Counted from the stretch's first letter, positions 15,684 to 24,400 are shown. The stretch: 64,000 bases of DNA from Haladaptatus litoreus (GCF_900156425.1 NZ_FTNO01000005.1:124001-188000); one strand, 5' to 3'. The notes: generated by a model not told the origin, from the sequence alone. A program made the numbers and translations.

Positions 15684-18677
15684 TCATGGTCGATGCAGTG
15701 CCGCCGCGACTTTTTCGATTGGGTGCGGCGGACGCTCACCACGGCCTTCGAGTTGTGTTCGACAGGACGCGCCGGGCGCGACGACGGTTTCGGCGTCGCT
15801 CGCTTCCACCTGTTCGAACAGGATTCTCCCGATTGCCTGCGAGAGGTCGTACTGCTCCGCGCGATAGCCGAAACTCCCCGCCATGCCACAGCATCCCGAA
15901 TCGAGGGGGTCAACCTCGTATCCTGCTCTGCGGAGGACGCCGACGGCGTGATGGTCGCTTCGAATCGCTTTCTGGTTGCAGTGGCCGTGGTAGGCGAGCG
16001 ATTCGTCAACCTCTCGAAACCGGATTCCGTCGTCCAGCCGTTTTTTGTCGATGAATTCACAGACGCCGAAGGTGTTCTCCGCGACTGTTTCGACCGCCGA
16101 ATCAGAGAGTAAATCGCGGTATTCGTCCTGAAACATCACTGCGTCGGAGGGTTCCACGAAGACGACAGACCAGCCGTCTTCGACCCGGTTTTCGAGGGCC
16201 GAAACGTTCGTTTCGGCCCGGTCGAGCGCTCTGTCGAGGAAGCCTTCCGAATAGGCGGCGCGACCACTCGGCGCGAGATTGTCCGGGACTTGGACGTGAA
16301 CCCCCGCCGCTTCGAGCACGCGAACCGCGGCTTTTCCGGGTTCCGGATAGCTGTAGTTGGTGAACGTGTCGGGGACGAACAACACTCGCTCGGTGGCGAT
16401 TTCGGGCGAGATTCGCGGCCCCCGCGATTCGAACCAATCGGTGAACGTCTCGCGGGTGAATCGCGGCAAATCGCGCTCCGCGGCGATTCCAAGGGTCTTT
16501 TCGGCGAGCAATCCGGCACCCGGCAGTTTCGTCGCCCAGTTCGAAACCGGCGCGAGCGCGCTTCCAAGAGCGGACGCGCGCTCCGCCTCGGCGAAGAACT
16601 TGTCGCGGAAACTCGCCCCCTGTTTTCGGTGGCTGGCGTGTTTCACCTCGGCTTTCAGTTTTGCGAGGTCTACCCCGGTCGGACAATCTCGGGCACAGCC
16701 CTTACAACCCAAACAGAGGTCTAACACTTCCTCCTGAAATCTGTCGGTGTACAACTCTTCGGTCGGAATCTCGCCGCTGATGGCGGCCCGGAGGAGGTTC
16801 GCCCGCCCGCGCGTGGTCGTCATCTCGTCCTTCATCCCGCGGTAAGAGGGGCACATCGTCTCGCTTCCGGTTTGTCGGCAGGTGCCACAGCCATTGCACA
16901 GTTCGACGAGATGCGAGAAGCCACCTTCCTCCGAGAAGTCTTGAACCGTTCGCGGTTCGATGGAGGCGTATTCTGGGCCGTATCGGAGATTTTGGCGCAT
17001 GTCTGCCTCGTCATCCTGAAAGACGACCTTCCCCGGATTCAGCCGCCAATCGGAGTCGAACGCGGTTTTGAGTCGCTTGAACGCGTTCCACAGTTGCGGC
17101 CCGTACAGTTTCGGATTGAACTCGGTTCGGGCGAGGCCGTCGCCGTGTTCGCCCGAAAAGGCTCCGTGGTGGGTGAGGACGAGCGACGTAACGTCCTCCG
17201 CGATGGAGTGCATCGTTTCGATGCCGTCCTCGTCCTTCAGGTTTAGAATCGGTCGAATGTGGAGCGTCCCGCTTCCGGCGTGGGCGAAGTACGCCGCCGT
17301 GGTATCGTGGTCGTCCAGAATCGCCATGAACTCGCGGACGTACTCCGCCAACTCTTCGGGCGGCACCGAGGCGTCTTCGATGAAGGGGTAGGGTTTCGGG
17401 TCGCCGTCCATGCTCATCAGGAGCGGAATCGCGGCTTTGCGGAGCTTCCAGAGGCGCGCTTGGTCGCCGTCCGAGTAGGCTTCCAGCACGTCGAAGGCGT
17501 CTCCTGCGTGGACGAAATGAGCGTTCGTCTCTGCGATGGCCTCCTCGAAATCCGAGTGCAGTTCGGAGTCGAACTCAAGCATCAGCGCGGCTTCTGCGTT
17601 CTCCGGAATTGGTTCGGCGTACTCCGCAAATTCGGTCGATTCGCGGGCCAGCCGAAACACCTCGTCGTCCATCAACTCGACCGCACTGACATCGAAATCG
17701 AGGGCGTCGGGAACCGCCGACAGCGCCGAAACCAAATCGTCGTAGCAGTAGAGTGCGAGCGCGGTTTCCTCGGGCCGGGTCACCAAATCCAGCGTCGCGC
17801 GGACGACGACGCCCAAGGTTCCTTCCGCTCCAACGAACAGTTTCGAGAGGTTGATGTACGTCTCGCCGTCGCGCTCGTACACGACTTTGTGGAGATTGTA
17901 GCCGCTGACCGAGCGTTGCAGGGTGGGATAGCGCGATTCGATTTCGTCTTCGTTTTCCGAAACCAGTTTTCGGACGATTCGATACAGTTCGGCTTCCTTC
18001 CCGCCGCTTTCGATGATTTCGTCCCACTCCTCGCTATCTACCCTGATTTCGCGAGTGCGGATGAGCGACCCGTCGGCCAGTACCACCTCCAGTTCCGCGG
18101 TGTAGGCGTCGGTGATGCCGTATCGAACGGAATGCGCGCCGGTCGAGTTGTTGCCGATGCCGCCGCCGATTGTCGCCCGGTTCGAGGAAGCGGGGTCGGG
18201 CGCGAACTTCAGCCCCCACCGTTGGAGGTGGTCGTCCAAATCGTCCTGCACGACGCCAGGTTCGACGGTTGCGCGTTTCGAATCCGGGTCAACGTCGAGA
18301 ATTTCGCTCATCTCGCGCGAAAAGTCGAGAACGACACACCCCGGCCCGACCGACTGCCCTGCAAGCGACGAACCGGCACCGCGCGGAAGAATCGGCGTGT
18401 CGAACTCCGCGGCGATTCGAACCGCCGCCTGTACGTCCTCGATGCAGGTCGGAAAAACGACGCCGACGGGTCGGGCTTGGTAGATACTCCCGTCGGTGGC
18501 GTAGAGTATCTGCGTGTACTCGTCGAAGCGAACGTCGCCATCGACAGCAGAGCGGAGGTCTGACGCGAGTTCGGGGCGGGCGTCTGCGGGGTCGTGGCCG
18601 AGCGACTCTCTGTGCGTTTCGAAGTCGGGATTTTCGTCCCGTGTTGCCATGGTAGACAAAACCATACATGGCAACAT
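15684..18677 (-). CDS. FAD-binding and Fe-S dehydrogenase, GlcD-GlcF fusion (D-lactate or glycolate oxidase)
   Basis: Up to 997 residues. The FAD-binding type 4 domain (about 60-200, with PRGAGSSLAGQSVGPGCVVL and NRATIGGGIGNNSTGAHSVR) is followed by the FAD-oxidase C-terminal domain, two Fe-S motifs (CNGCGTC near 596 and CLGCKGCARDCPTG near 657) and a CCG domain (CCGMAGSFGYR near 930). It oxidises a 2-hydroxy acid and passes electrons through Fe-S centres to the membrane chain. As in the neighbouring fusion, the first CCG motif is replaced by PSGRA. An ATG at 18677 is leaderless relative to a TATA-like box at 18701-18711; an ATG at 18650 (MATRDENP) is an equally good start with a short leader containing an inverted repeat. 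Confidence 0.88.
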   Translation of the reverse strand: MLPCMVLSTMATRDENPDFETHRESLGHDPADARPELASDLRSAVDGDVRFDEYTQILYATDGSIYQARPVGVVFPTCIEDVQAAVRIAAEFDTPILPRGAGSSLAGQSVGPGCVVLDFSREMSEILDVDPDSKRATVEPGVVQDDLDDHLQRWGLKFAPDPASSNRATIGGGIGNNSTGAHSVRYGITDAYTAELEVVLADGSLIRTREIRVDSEEWDEIIESGGKEAELYRIVRKLVSENEDEIESRYPTLQRSVSGYNLHKVVYERDGETYINLSKLFVGAEGTLGVVVRATLDLVTRPEETALALYCYDDLVSALSAVPDALDFDVSAVELMDDEVFRLARESTEFAEYAEPIPENAEAALMLEFDSELHSDFEEAIAETNAHFVHAGDAFDVLEAYSDGDQARLWKLRKAAIPLLMSMDGDPKPYPFIEDASVPPEELAEYVREFMAILDDHDTTAAYFAHAGSGTLHIRPILNLKDEDGIETMHSIAEDVTSLVLTHHGAFSGEHGDGLARTEFNPKLYGPQLWNAFKRLKTAFDSDWRLNPGKVVFQDDEADMRQNLRYGPEYASIEPRTVQDFSEEGGFSHLVELCNGCGTCRQTGSETMCPSYRGMKDEMTTTRGRANLLRAAISGEIPTEELYTDRFQEEVLDLCLGCKGCARDCPTGVDLAKLKAEVKHASHRKQGASFRDKFFAEAERASALGSALAPVSNWATKLPGAGLLAEKTLGIAAERDLPRFTRETFTDWFESRGPRISPEIATERVLFVPDTFTNYSYPEPGKAAVRVLEAAGVHVQVPDNLAPSGRAAYSEGFLDRALDRAETNVSALENRVEDGWSVVFVEPSDAVMFQDEYRDLLSDSAVETVAENTFGVCEFIDKKRLDDGIRFREVDESLAYHGHCNQKAIRSDHHAVGVLRRAGYEVDPLDSGCCGMAGSFGYRAEQYDLSQAIGRILFEQVEASDAETVVAPGASCRTQLEGRGERPPHPIEKVAAALHRP
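16196..16219. repeat. Intragenic inverted repeat, 10-bp arms
   Basis: Arms 16196-16205 (GGGCCGAAAC) and 16210-16219 pair perfectly around GTTC inside the GlcD-GlcF fusion gene. Weaker than the other palindromes and more likely by chance. Confidence 0.6.
18642..18676. promoter_or_regulatory. Operator-like inverted repeat at the start of the lactate/glycolate operon
   Basis: TGTTGCCATG at 18642-18651 and CATGGCAACA at 18667-18676 are perfect 10-bp reverse complements separated by 15 bases, giving a centre spacing of about 25 bases. They sit between the predicted transcription start (about 18680) and the ATG at 18650. A repressor bound here would block the operon. The regulator is not known; the PadR-type gene at 19022 is a nearby candidate. 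Confidence 0.55.
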
Positions 18678-19021
18678 AAATCCGATGCAGATTCCGAGGA
18701 CAAAAGTATAAGAAAGTATACTTGACTGTTCCCGGAGTGGTTTTTACCGGTTCGCCCGTTCTGTCGGTGTCGGACAGTCGTAGTCGTGGTGTCACCGGAC
18801 GACGCAATCCAAATTTCGCGTGGTTTCCACGCGAGATGTGACGGTCGGGAAACTATCTTCGCAGTTTGGATAGAGCGGGAAAACATCGTTTGGACAACAA
18901 TTTTGGCCGCCAGAGAAGACGGGAGAATCGGGCGTATAAATCGCAAGCAAGCGGTCTGGTGCACTTTGTTTGGCCATCACTCTTTTGTCTATTGCATGAA
19001 TCTGTAGTATTAGGGAGAACC
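18678..19021. other. 344-base intergenic region between divergent genes
   Basis: Holds the operon promoter on the minus strand (TATA-like 18701-18711), a small hairpin with 7-bp arms (18819-18835, CGCGTGG loop CCACGCG) and a strong plus-strand TATA-like CGTATAAATC near 18934-18943 whose expected start is about 18965. No convincing reading frame was seen; upstream extensions of the PadR frame have no family support. A short untranslated or non-coding transcript from 18965 is possible. Confidence 0.5.
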
Positions 19022-19321
19022 ATGCACGACCTGACTGGTTTCCAGCGAGACTTGCTGTACGTCATCGCTGGACTAGACGAACCTCACGGACTCGCCATCA
19101 AAGAAGAACTCGAAGCCTACTACGAGAAAGAGATTCATCACGGGCGACTGTACCCGAATCTCGACTCGCTCGTCGATAAAGGACTGGTGGAGAAAGGCCA
19201 GCGCGACCGCCGAACGAACTACTACACGCTCACCCGCCGTGGCGCGCGAGAAATCGAAGCGCGCCGGGAGTGGGAAGAACAGTACGTCGGCGAAGACGTG
19301 TCCCAAACGCAGACCGTTTAA
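19022..19321 (+). CDS. PadR family transcriptional regulator
   Basis: 99 residues from the ATG at 19022. It is a compact winged helix: LTGFQRDLLYVIAGLDEPHG (helix 1-2), a recognition helix region IHHGRLYPNLDSLVDKGLVE, then a wing ending YYTLTRRGAREIEA. This matches haloarchaeal PadR proteins of about 90-100 residues that lack the long C-terminal dimerisation domain. It probably represses its own or neighbouring genes. Its stop codon overlaps the stop of the convergent wHTH gene by three bases, an extremely tight tail-to-tail arrangement. Confidence 0.88.
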   Translation: MHDLTGFQRDLLYVIAGLDEPHGLAIKEELEAYYEKEIHHGRLYPNLDSLVDKGLVEKGQRDRRTNYYTLTRRGAREIEARREWEEQYVGEDVSQTQTV

Positions 19322-19965
19322 GGGGACAGCGCGGTGCCGAGAACGGCGGCGTTTAGCGCTCTCACGTTGCCGAACACCGGATTTGCCTCGTCGAGCACGT
19401 AGCTATCGCCGGACGCTTCGAGTATGCCGAGATTCGCGAGTCGTTCGACGTGCATCCACACCGATTTTCTGGACAACCCAATGAGTTCGTGGAGGTCGTC
19501 CTGTGTAATTTTTTCGTCCATATCCATGGAGAGCAGTGCGTCCAACATCAGGCGAACCGCCTCCGGACTCGCGATGTCGCGGAATCCGTCTTCCGCACCG
19601 TGTTCGTCCGCGGTGACGCGCAGACGCTCGGCAGTCTGCGCGACGACGCTTTCCGCGTTTGGGCGGTAGGCGTCGTCCTCTTCCCGAAATACGCCGAGCG
19701 CGACGAGGTCGTCCAAGCTCTGTTCGACGGTTTCCTCGCTCTGGTCGAGTTCGTGCGCGAGTTCCTCTGCCTCCCACTCGCCCCCAGTCGCGGCGGCGAG
19801 GCGAACCAGTTCGCGGGTGGCACTGTCGCGGGTCAAAAAGAGCCATCCGGAAGGATACGCGAGTCGTGCCTCTCGAATGCCGTCTTCGTCTGCGAGTTCC
19901 CACATCTCGTCTCGGTTGTGGGCAGTGCGGAGAGTCCAATCGTGGGCGTCTGCGTGAAGCGCCAT
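19318..19965 (-). CDS. Winged-helix transcriptional regulator (haloarchaeal)
   Basis: 215 residues with two helix-turn-helix-like segments: an N-terminal one near 55-95 (EWEAEELAHELDQSEETVEQ) and a C-terminal one near 155-200 (ITQDDLHELIGLSRKSVWMH followed by a wing). The arrangement is that of haloarchaeal double-wHTH regulators of unknown target. A TATA-like ATTAAATACC lies about 27-31 bases upstream of the ATG at 19965. Convergent with the PadR gene, sharing overlapping stop codons. Confidence 0.75.
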   Translation of the reverse strand: MALHADAHDWTLRTAHNRDEMWELADEDGIREARLAYPSGWLFLTRDSATRELVRLAAATGGEWEAEELAHELDQSEETVEQSLDDLVALGVFREEDDAYRPNAESVVAQTAERLRVTADEHGAEDGFRDIASPEAVRLMLDALLSMDMDEKITQDDLHELIGLSRKSVWMHVERLANLGILEASGDSYVLDEANPVFGNVRALNAAVLGTALSP

Positions 19966-20016
19966 TGGTTTTCATCTGTACGTAAAGGTATTTAATGTTG
20001 TACTCCTGCACCTGCG

Positions 20017-20406
20017 TCAGGTCGGTGTCGATTCGCACGAAACCGTCCACGAAAGCCCTGAACAGTCGGAAAGCCGGTGGTACATAGCCAGCAGGCCGGA
20101 CGAGCGCGTGTCGGGAAGCACGTGCAGTTCGACCGATTCGTACCTCACGACGACGCGAAACGTCGTATCTCGGTCGTGATCACGGACGAGATACATCGGT
20201 ACCGGCAGGTCGAACCAGTCGCCGTAGGTGTACGGGTCTTCCTCTAACACGTCCTGTACGAATGCGGTCAGACGTTCCTCAGAGCACTCCGACCCCGGCG
20301 ACAGGCGAAAGATAGTCTCCCCCTCGTAGCGGACGCCACCGCCGCGCGGATACGTCCGTTGCGGGCGGTGCGGAATCGAAAACGATGGGTCGCTATCGTC
20401 TACCAT
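20017..20406 (-). CDS. Conserved haloarchaeal hypothetical protein
   Basis: 129 residues from the ATG at 20406 (MVDDSDPSF), which lies about 27 bases from a TATA-like CTATTTAAC at 20430-20438; an alternative ATG at 20427 would add seven residues. The protein is mixed alpha/beta, with FRVVVRYESVELHVLPDTRS near the C-terminus. No transmembrane segment and no recognised motif. It follows the membrane-protein gene closely on the same strand, so it may be both read through from that operon and expressed from its own promoter. Confidence 0.65.
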   Translation of the reverse strand: MVDDSDPSFSIPHRPQRTYPRGGGVRYEGETIFRLSPGSECSEERLTAFVQDVLEEDPYTYGDWFDLPVPMYLVRDHDRDTTFRVVVRYESVELHVLPDTRSSGLLAMYHRLSDCSGLSWTVSCESTPT

Positions 20407-20439
20407 CTTCACGAAATATGCCGTCATCAGTTAAATAGT

Positions 20440-21183
20440 TCAGCCACGGGTGCGAACGAAAACCGCACCACCGGAGACGAACAGCACCGCAACGACGTGT
20501 CCGACGAGGGCGAAGACGAGCAGGTCGTAGCCCCACACGAACGGAACGAGAACGAGTTGGAGCAGGGAGAATCCGATAACGAGCGCATCGACTTCTCGAA
20601 GTCGGGCGCGAGTTTCGCTGTCAGTCGGATGTCGAACTGCGACCCAGAACCCAGTGACGCTGGTCCACCACGCGGTTCCGATTCGGTAGCAGACGTCCCA
20701 AAGGACGAGCAGGGTGAGAAACACTGCCGGAATCGGTGGTTCGGTTCCGAGCACCGATTCGAGCAGTGAGGTCCCACCCTGCCGCGGATTGTAGACGAAC
20801 AGGTAGGTGACCAGTCCGACGTAGGACAGCAGGCCGAGAACGACCTCGATGCTCGACCCGAACAGCAGTTTCCGGTAGACTCTCGGCGTCGTCAGCGTTC
20901 GAATCCGCCGCGCAATCGCGAGCATCAGCGCGCTTCCGGCGGTGGCCACGACGACTGCCGCAGTCCCAGCGAGGAAGCCACCCCAGAGGTCGTAGCGCCA
21001 CGCGAGGAGTAAGAGTAGTCCTTCGAACAGGACGAACTGAACGGTCAACGCGAGCCAATCTGGAAGCGTCACGCCCGGAATCGCGTCCACGATGCTCTCG
21101 TACGTCCACTGGTACGGCCCGCGCTCCGCTTGACTCATCCCGTCCGCCGGGTTCGTCTGCTCCATCCGATTCGTCCGGCTCAT
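20440..21183 (-). CDS. Polytopic membrane protein of unknown function (DUF7530-like)
   Basis: 247 residues with about six predicted transmembrane helices, including LALTVQFVLFEGLLLLLAWR, FLAGTAAVVVATAGSALML and VVLGLLSYVGLVTYLFVYN, then a conserved WDVCYRIGTAWWTSVTGFWV segment. The N-terminus is cytoplasmic and polar. No transporter signature was recognised. The start codon overlaps the upstream SDR gene stop by four bases (ATGA), so the two are translationally coupled. Confidence 0.8.
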   Translation of the reverse strand: MSRTNRMEQTNPADGMSQAERGPYQWTYESIVDAIPGVTLPDWLALTVQFVLFEGLLLLLAWRYDLWGGFLAGTAAVVVATAGSALMLAIARRIRTLTTPRVYRKLLFGSSIEVVLGLLSYVGLVTYLFVYNPRQGGTSLLESVLGTEPPIPAVFLTLLVLWDVCYRIGTAWWTSVTGFWVAVRHPTDSETRARLREVDALVIGFSLLQLVLVPFVWGYDLLVFALVGHVVAVLFVSGGAVFVRTRG

Positions 21184-22058
21184 TCGACTGCCTGCCGGAC
21201 TGCGTCCTCAAACGGCGTTAGTTCGACCGGAATCGCAGAGCGAATCCGGTTGTCTTCGACCACGGTGCGCGTTTTCAGGCCGAGGATGAGCGGATGGGCA
21301 ACATCCTTCGGCACGTCCGTCACGAGGTCAACCCAGTAGGCGGACAGCTTCGGTGTCAGGACGGGTACCGGAACCATCGTCGCTTTCTTGTCGATGATTT
21401 CGCCCGTCGTCAGCACCATCTCGCCGTAAGTCAGCACGTCTGGGCCGCCGATTTCGAACGTTTCACCGGCCGTTTCGGGATTGGCGAGCACGCCGACGAG
21501 GTACGCGACGACATCGTCGATGGCGATTGGTTGACACTCGGTTCTGACCCACTGTGGCGTAATCATCAGCGGGAGACGCTCCGCCAACTGCTGGACGATT
21601 CGAAAACTCACGCTATCGTCCCCGATGATGATGGCCGCCCGAAGGACGGTGAGGTCGTAGTCACCGTTTGCGAGGATGTGCTCGACTTCGCGCCGTGATT
21701 TGAGATGGTCGGAGAGCGTCGCTCGCTCGCCACCGAGGCCGCTGAGGTAGACGACGCGCGAAACGTCCGTTCCGCGCGCCGCGTTCGCGAAGTTTCTCGC
21801 CGCGTTGCGGTCTTGCTGCATGAAATCGCCACTTTCGCCCATCGAATGGACGAGGTAGTACGCGGCGTCGATTCCTTCGAAAATTCCGTCGAGACTGTCT
21901 CGGTCGTTCAAATCCCCCTCCACCACCGAAACCCCCTCCGGCGGGTCGTAGGACGAGGCGTCACGAACCAATGCAGTCACGTCGTTTCCCGCTGCGAGGA
22001 GTTCGGGCACGAGGTGGCGGCCGACGAATCCGGTCGCTCCCGCGACGAGTACCGTCAT
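21180..22058 (-). CDS. NAD(P)-binding SDR-type protein (NmrA/complex I NDUFA9-like)
   Basis: 292 residues. The N-terminal Rossmann motif VAGATGFVGRHLVPELLAAG binds NAD(P). Further markers are VVEGDLNDRDSL, YYLVHSMGESGDF and VYLSGLGG. The catalytic YxxxK is not evident, as in atypical SDRs of the NmrA/NDUFA9 group, which act as redox sensors, chaperones or epimerase-like enzymes. It is the first gene of a likely operon with the coupled membrane protein. It is divergent from the DUF456 gene across a 79-base promoter region. Confidence 0.87.
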   Translation of the reverse strand: MTVLVAGATGFVGRHLVPELLAAGNDVTALVRDASSYDPPEGVSVVEGDLNDRDSLDGIFEGIDAAYYLVHSMGESGDFMQQDRNAARNFANAARGTDVSRVVYLSGLGGERATLSDHLKSRREVEHILANGDYDLTVLRAAIIIGDDSVSFRIVQQLAERLPLMITPQWVRTECQPIAIDDVVAYLVGVLANPETAGETFEIGGPDVLTYGEMVLTTGEIIDKKATMVPVPVLTPKLSAYWVDLVTDVPKDVAHPLILGLKTRTVVEDNRIRSAIPVELTPFEDAVRQAVE

Positions 22059-22137
22059 TGTTCATAGTGGGTTCGCTATCGTTCAAAAGCTATCGGGCAA
22101 CCCGTGAGGTTATGACTTGGGAGTGTAATATTTTCGT

Positions 22138-22617
22138 ATGGATTGGCTCTTCGTCGTCGCCGTTGCGCTCCTCCTCGCTGGCGTCCTCGGAAGCGTCCTG
22201 CCGCTTCTCCCGGCGGTTCCGCTGTCGCTCGCCGGAATCTACGTTTACTGGTGGGGAACGGGTTTTTCCGAGCCCGGCCTCCTGTTCGTCGTCGGAGCGA
22301 CGATTGTCGGTGTCATCGCCTTCGTCGGAGAGCATACCGCGAGCGCCGTTTCGGCCAAAGCGAGTGGCGGGTCGCTCTGGAGCGCGCTCGCCGCAGGTGT
22401 CGTGGGAGTGGCCGCACTCCTGACTACCGGTCCAGTTGGGATGATACTCGGCGTCGCGCTCGCCACGTTCGCAGTCGAGTTTTACCGGACGAAGGACGCG
22501 AAAAAAGGCGCGAAAACCGCAACCTACGCGGTGGCGGGACTGCTCGCGTCGGCGGTGTTCCAGCTGCTCGTCACGGGGTCGTTGCTCGTCGGATTCGTCG
22601 TCGCAGTGTTGGTTTGA
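22138..22617 (+). CDS. DUF456 family membrane protein
   Basis: 159 residues with four to five hydrophobic helices rich in Gly/Ala/Val, including LFVVAVALLLAGVLGSVLPL and a conserved LPAVPLSLAGIYVYWWGTGF. The family forms small Gly-zipper-rich membrane proteins of unknown function, usually ~160 residues as here. A TATA-like GGTTATGAC lies about 27 bases upstream of the ATG at 22138, consistent with a leaderless transcript. Confidence 0.88.
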   Translation: MDWLFVVAVALLLAGVLGSVLPLLPAVPLSLAGIYVYWWGTGFSEPGLLFVVGATIVGVIAFVGEHTASAVSAKASGGSLWSALAAGVVGVAALLTTGPVGMILGVALATFAVEFYRTKDAKKGAKTATYAVAGLLASAVFQLLVTGSLLVGFVVAVLV

Positions 22618-22630
22618 GGCCGATTTTAGT

Positions 22631-22668
22631 GATTGACCACGTTTTTGTCGATTGGTCACGTTTCTGTG
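22631..22668. promoter_or_regulatory. Tandem direct repeat (2 x 19 bp) upstream of the DUF192 gene
   Basis: GATTGACCACGTTTTTGTC at 22631-22649 is immediately followed by GATTGGTCACGTTTCTGTG at 22650-22668, 15 of 19 positions identical. The repeats end three bases before the ATG at 22672. The position suggests an operator or a duplicated leader element. Confidence 0.5.
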
Positions 22669-22671
22669 GAT

Positions 22672-23235
22672 ATGCGCGTAACTCCCGCCCTGCTGGTCGC
22701 CTTCCTCGTCGTCTGCTCCGGTTGTATGGGCCTCGGAATAAACTCGGATGGGTCGGTGCAGTCTCCCGACCAATCCGGTGACCAGTCGGCGACGGCAGGG
22801 ACAGCGACGCAGGAAACGACCAACGTGGAGGAGAACGTCTCCGCGGCGTTCGTCACGAACGGCGAGCGAACGAACGTGACGCTGGAAGTGGCAAATTCGC
22901 CGGACGAGCGCTCGCAGGGATTGATGCATCGTGAGTCTCTGCCGGAAAATCACGGCATGGTGTTCGTCTTCGATGAAGCACAACCACAGACGTTCTGGAT
23001 GAAAAATACGCTTCTCCCGCTCGACATCATCTTCATTTCAGCGGATGGCACCGTCATCAACGTCGAACAGGCCGACCCGCAACCGAATGCGAGCGATTTG
23101 GAACTCAAACAGTATTCGAGCGACGAACCCGCAAAATACGTGGTCGAAATGCGCCAAGGATTCGCAAATCGGAAGGGTATCGAATCGGGAACGAAGTTCG
23201 TCTTCGATGGGGAGCGTCCGACGACCGAAAACTGA
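22672..23235 (+). CDS. DUF192 domain lipoprotein
   Basis: 187 residues from the ATG at 22672; an upstream in-frame TTG would read through the tandem repeat. The N-terminus is a short signal sequence with a lipobox-like VVCSGC, so the protein is probably lipid-anchored outside the cell. A Ser/Thr/Gln-rich linker (about 30-65) follows, then the DUF192 domain: RSQGLMHRESLPENHGMVFV, FWMKNTLLPLDIIFISADGT and KYVVEMRQGFANRKGIESGT. The family is a small beta-barrel of unknown function found in many prokaryotes. Confidence 0.88.
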   Translation: MRVTPALLVAFLVVCSGCMGLGINSDGSVQSPDQSGDQSATAGTATQETTNVEENVSAAFVTNGERTNVTLEVANSPDERSQGLMHRESLPENHGMVFVFDEAQPQTFWMKNTLLPLDIIFISADGTVINVEQADPQPNASDLELKQYSSDEPAKYVVEMRQGFANRKGIESGTKFVFDGERPTTEN

Positions 23236-23331
23236 GCTATCGAACTGTCTGCTGAAAGCAGGATTTACTTTCTTCAACCTAGCTGGTGATTCAGAACTGT
23301 TACCCCGGCGCATGGCGTACAGAAGGCGGAG

Positions 23332-23826
23332 ATGAATGGAATGGAGATTCGACCCGCGAACGAGGGGGATTTCGGCGCGATTCGGCGAATCGCACACCGA
23401 GCATGGGACGAAGCCTACGACGACATTCTGGACGAAGACACCATCACGGAAACCGTTTCGTCGTGGTACTCGAACGAATCGCTTTCAGACGCGCTCGATA
23501 AGCCCGGAACGGCGTTTCTGGTTGCAGTCACGGACGACGAACTCGTCGGGTTCTGTCACGCCGTGTTCTACGAGGACGAAGGCGACGTACTCAGACTCTA
23601 CGTGGACCCGGACGACTGGGGGAACGGCGTCGGAACCGCGTTACACGAACGACTCCGCGAAAATTTCCACGATTTCAACACGAAACGGATGAACGCGATG
23701 GTGCTCGCGGACAACGACATCGGCAACGAGTTCTACCAACGAATGGGATTCGAAAAAACCGACGAGGCGTCGGTCAAACTCGGCGGCAGGGAGTACGCCG
23801 AGAACGTCTACACCTACGCATTCTAA
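23332..23826 (+). CDS. GNAT family N-acetyltransferase
   Basis: 164 residues. It begins MEIRPANEGDFGAIRRIAHR after a two- or three-residue start ambiguity (ATGs at 23332 and 23341). The acetyl-CoA-binding region is LRLYVDPDDWGNGVGTALHE, giving the Q/RxxGxG/A loop, and the C-terminal FYQRMGFEKTDE motif is typical of GNAT enzymes. It transfers acetyl from acetyl-CoA to an amine; the substrate cannot be predicted. Confidence 0.9.
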   Translation: MNGMEIRPANEGDFGAIRRIAHRAWDEAYDDILDEDTITETVSSWYSNESLSDALDKPGTAFLVAVTDDELVGFCHAVFYEDEGDVLRLYVDPDDWGNGVGTALHERLRENFHDFNTKRMNAMVLADNDIGNEFYQRMGFEKTDEASVKLGGREYAENVYTYAF

Positions 23827-23961
23827 GCGACGCACGACGAATCGAGAACACAAAGCATATACATCATCACCGACAAATCGCTGATACCTCGGGTAGGGGT
23901 ACACGAGGTTTTCTTTCGGACTACACGGCCAGCGACTGCTCTGCTCTTGCCCGACTGACAA

Positions 23962-24330
23962 CTACTGTTCCGACCAGTCGTCTTCGAACAGTTGGTACGC
24001 GCTCGCGAGATTGAACAACAGACCACGCTTTTTTGCTCCGTCGTCGAGCGCCTGTGCCGTCGCGTGAACGATTTGCGAGTACTGTATCGTCGCTTCACTA
24101 ACCTCCGCGTGGTCGGAACCGAACTCTTCCTCGGTGAACGCGGCACGAATCGCGGCGCGTTGATACCGCTCGACCAGTTCGAACAACTGCCAGTACTCCA
24201 TTCCGTCACGCCGAGCGTCTACCATCGCGGAGAGCAGACGGCGTTCGAATCGCGACGCCGGAGATTTCGGTAGTTCATCGTCGCCCATCCCCAGCGCGGT
24301 CAGAATGTCGTCCGTGTCATCCACACCCAT
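23962..24330 (-). CDS. Conserved hypothetical protein, helical
   Basis: 122 residues from the ATG at 24330, which lies about 27-30 bases from TATA-like AATAATAAAG; an ATG at 24351 would add seven residues upstream of the expected transcript start. The protein is largely alpha-helical (FERRLLSAMVDARRDGMEYW, TIQYSQIVHATAQALDDGAK), soluble and acidic. I do not recognise a family. It stands between an acetyltransferase (convergent) and a response regulator (same strand). Confidence 0.65.
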   Translation of the reverse strand: MGVDDTDDILTALGMGDDELPKSPASRFERRLLSAMVDARRDGMEYWQLFELVERYQRAAIRAAFTEEEFGSDHAEVSEATIQYSQIVHATAQALDDGAKKRGLLFNLASAYQLFEDDWSEQ

Positions 24331-24400
24331 GTTCGAAAACTGTGAGGTCACTTCCTTTATTATTTTGGGTGGATGGCTCCCAATCGGTCAGCAAAAAGGA

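Noticed and set aside
17259..18563. A 434-codon plus-strand open frame opposite the FAD/Fe-S dehydrogenase
   Set aside because: Antisense of conserved coding sequence; no family features.
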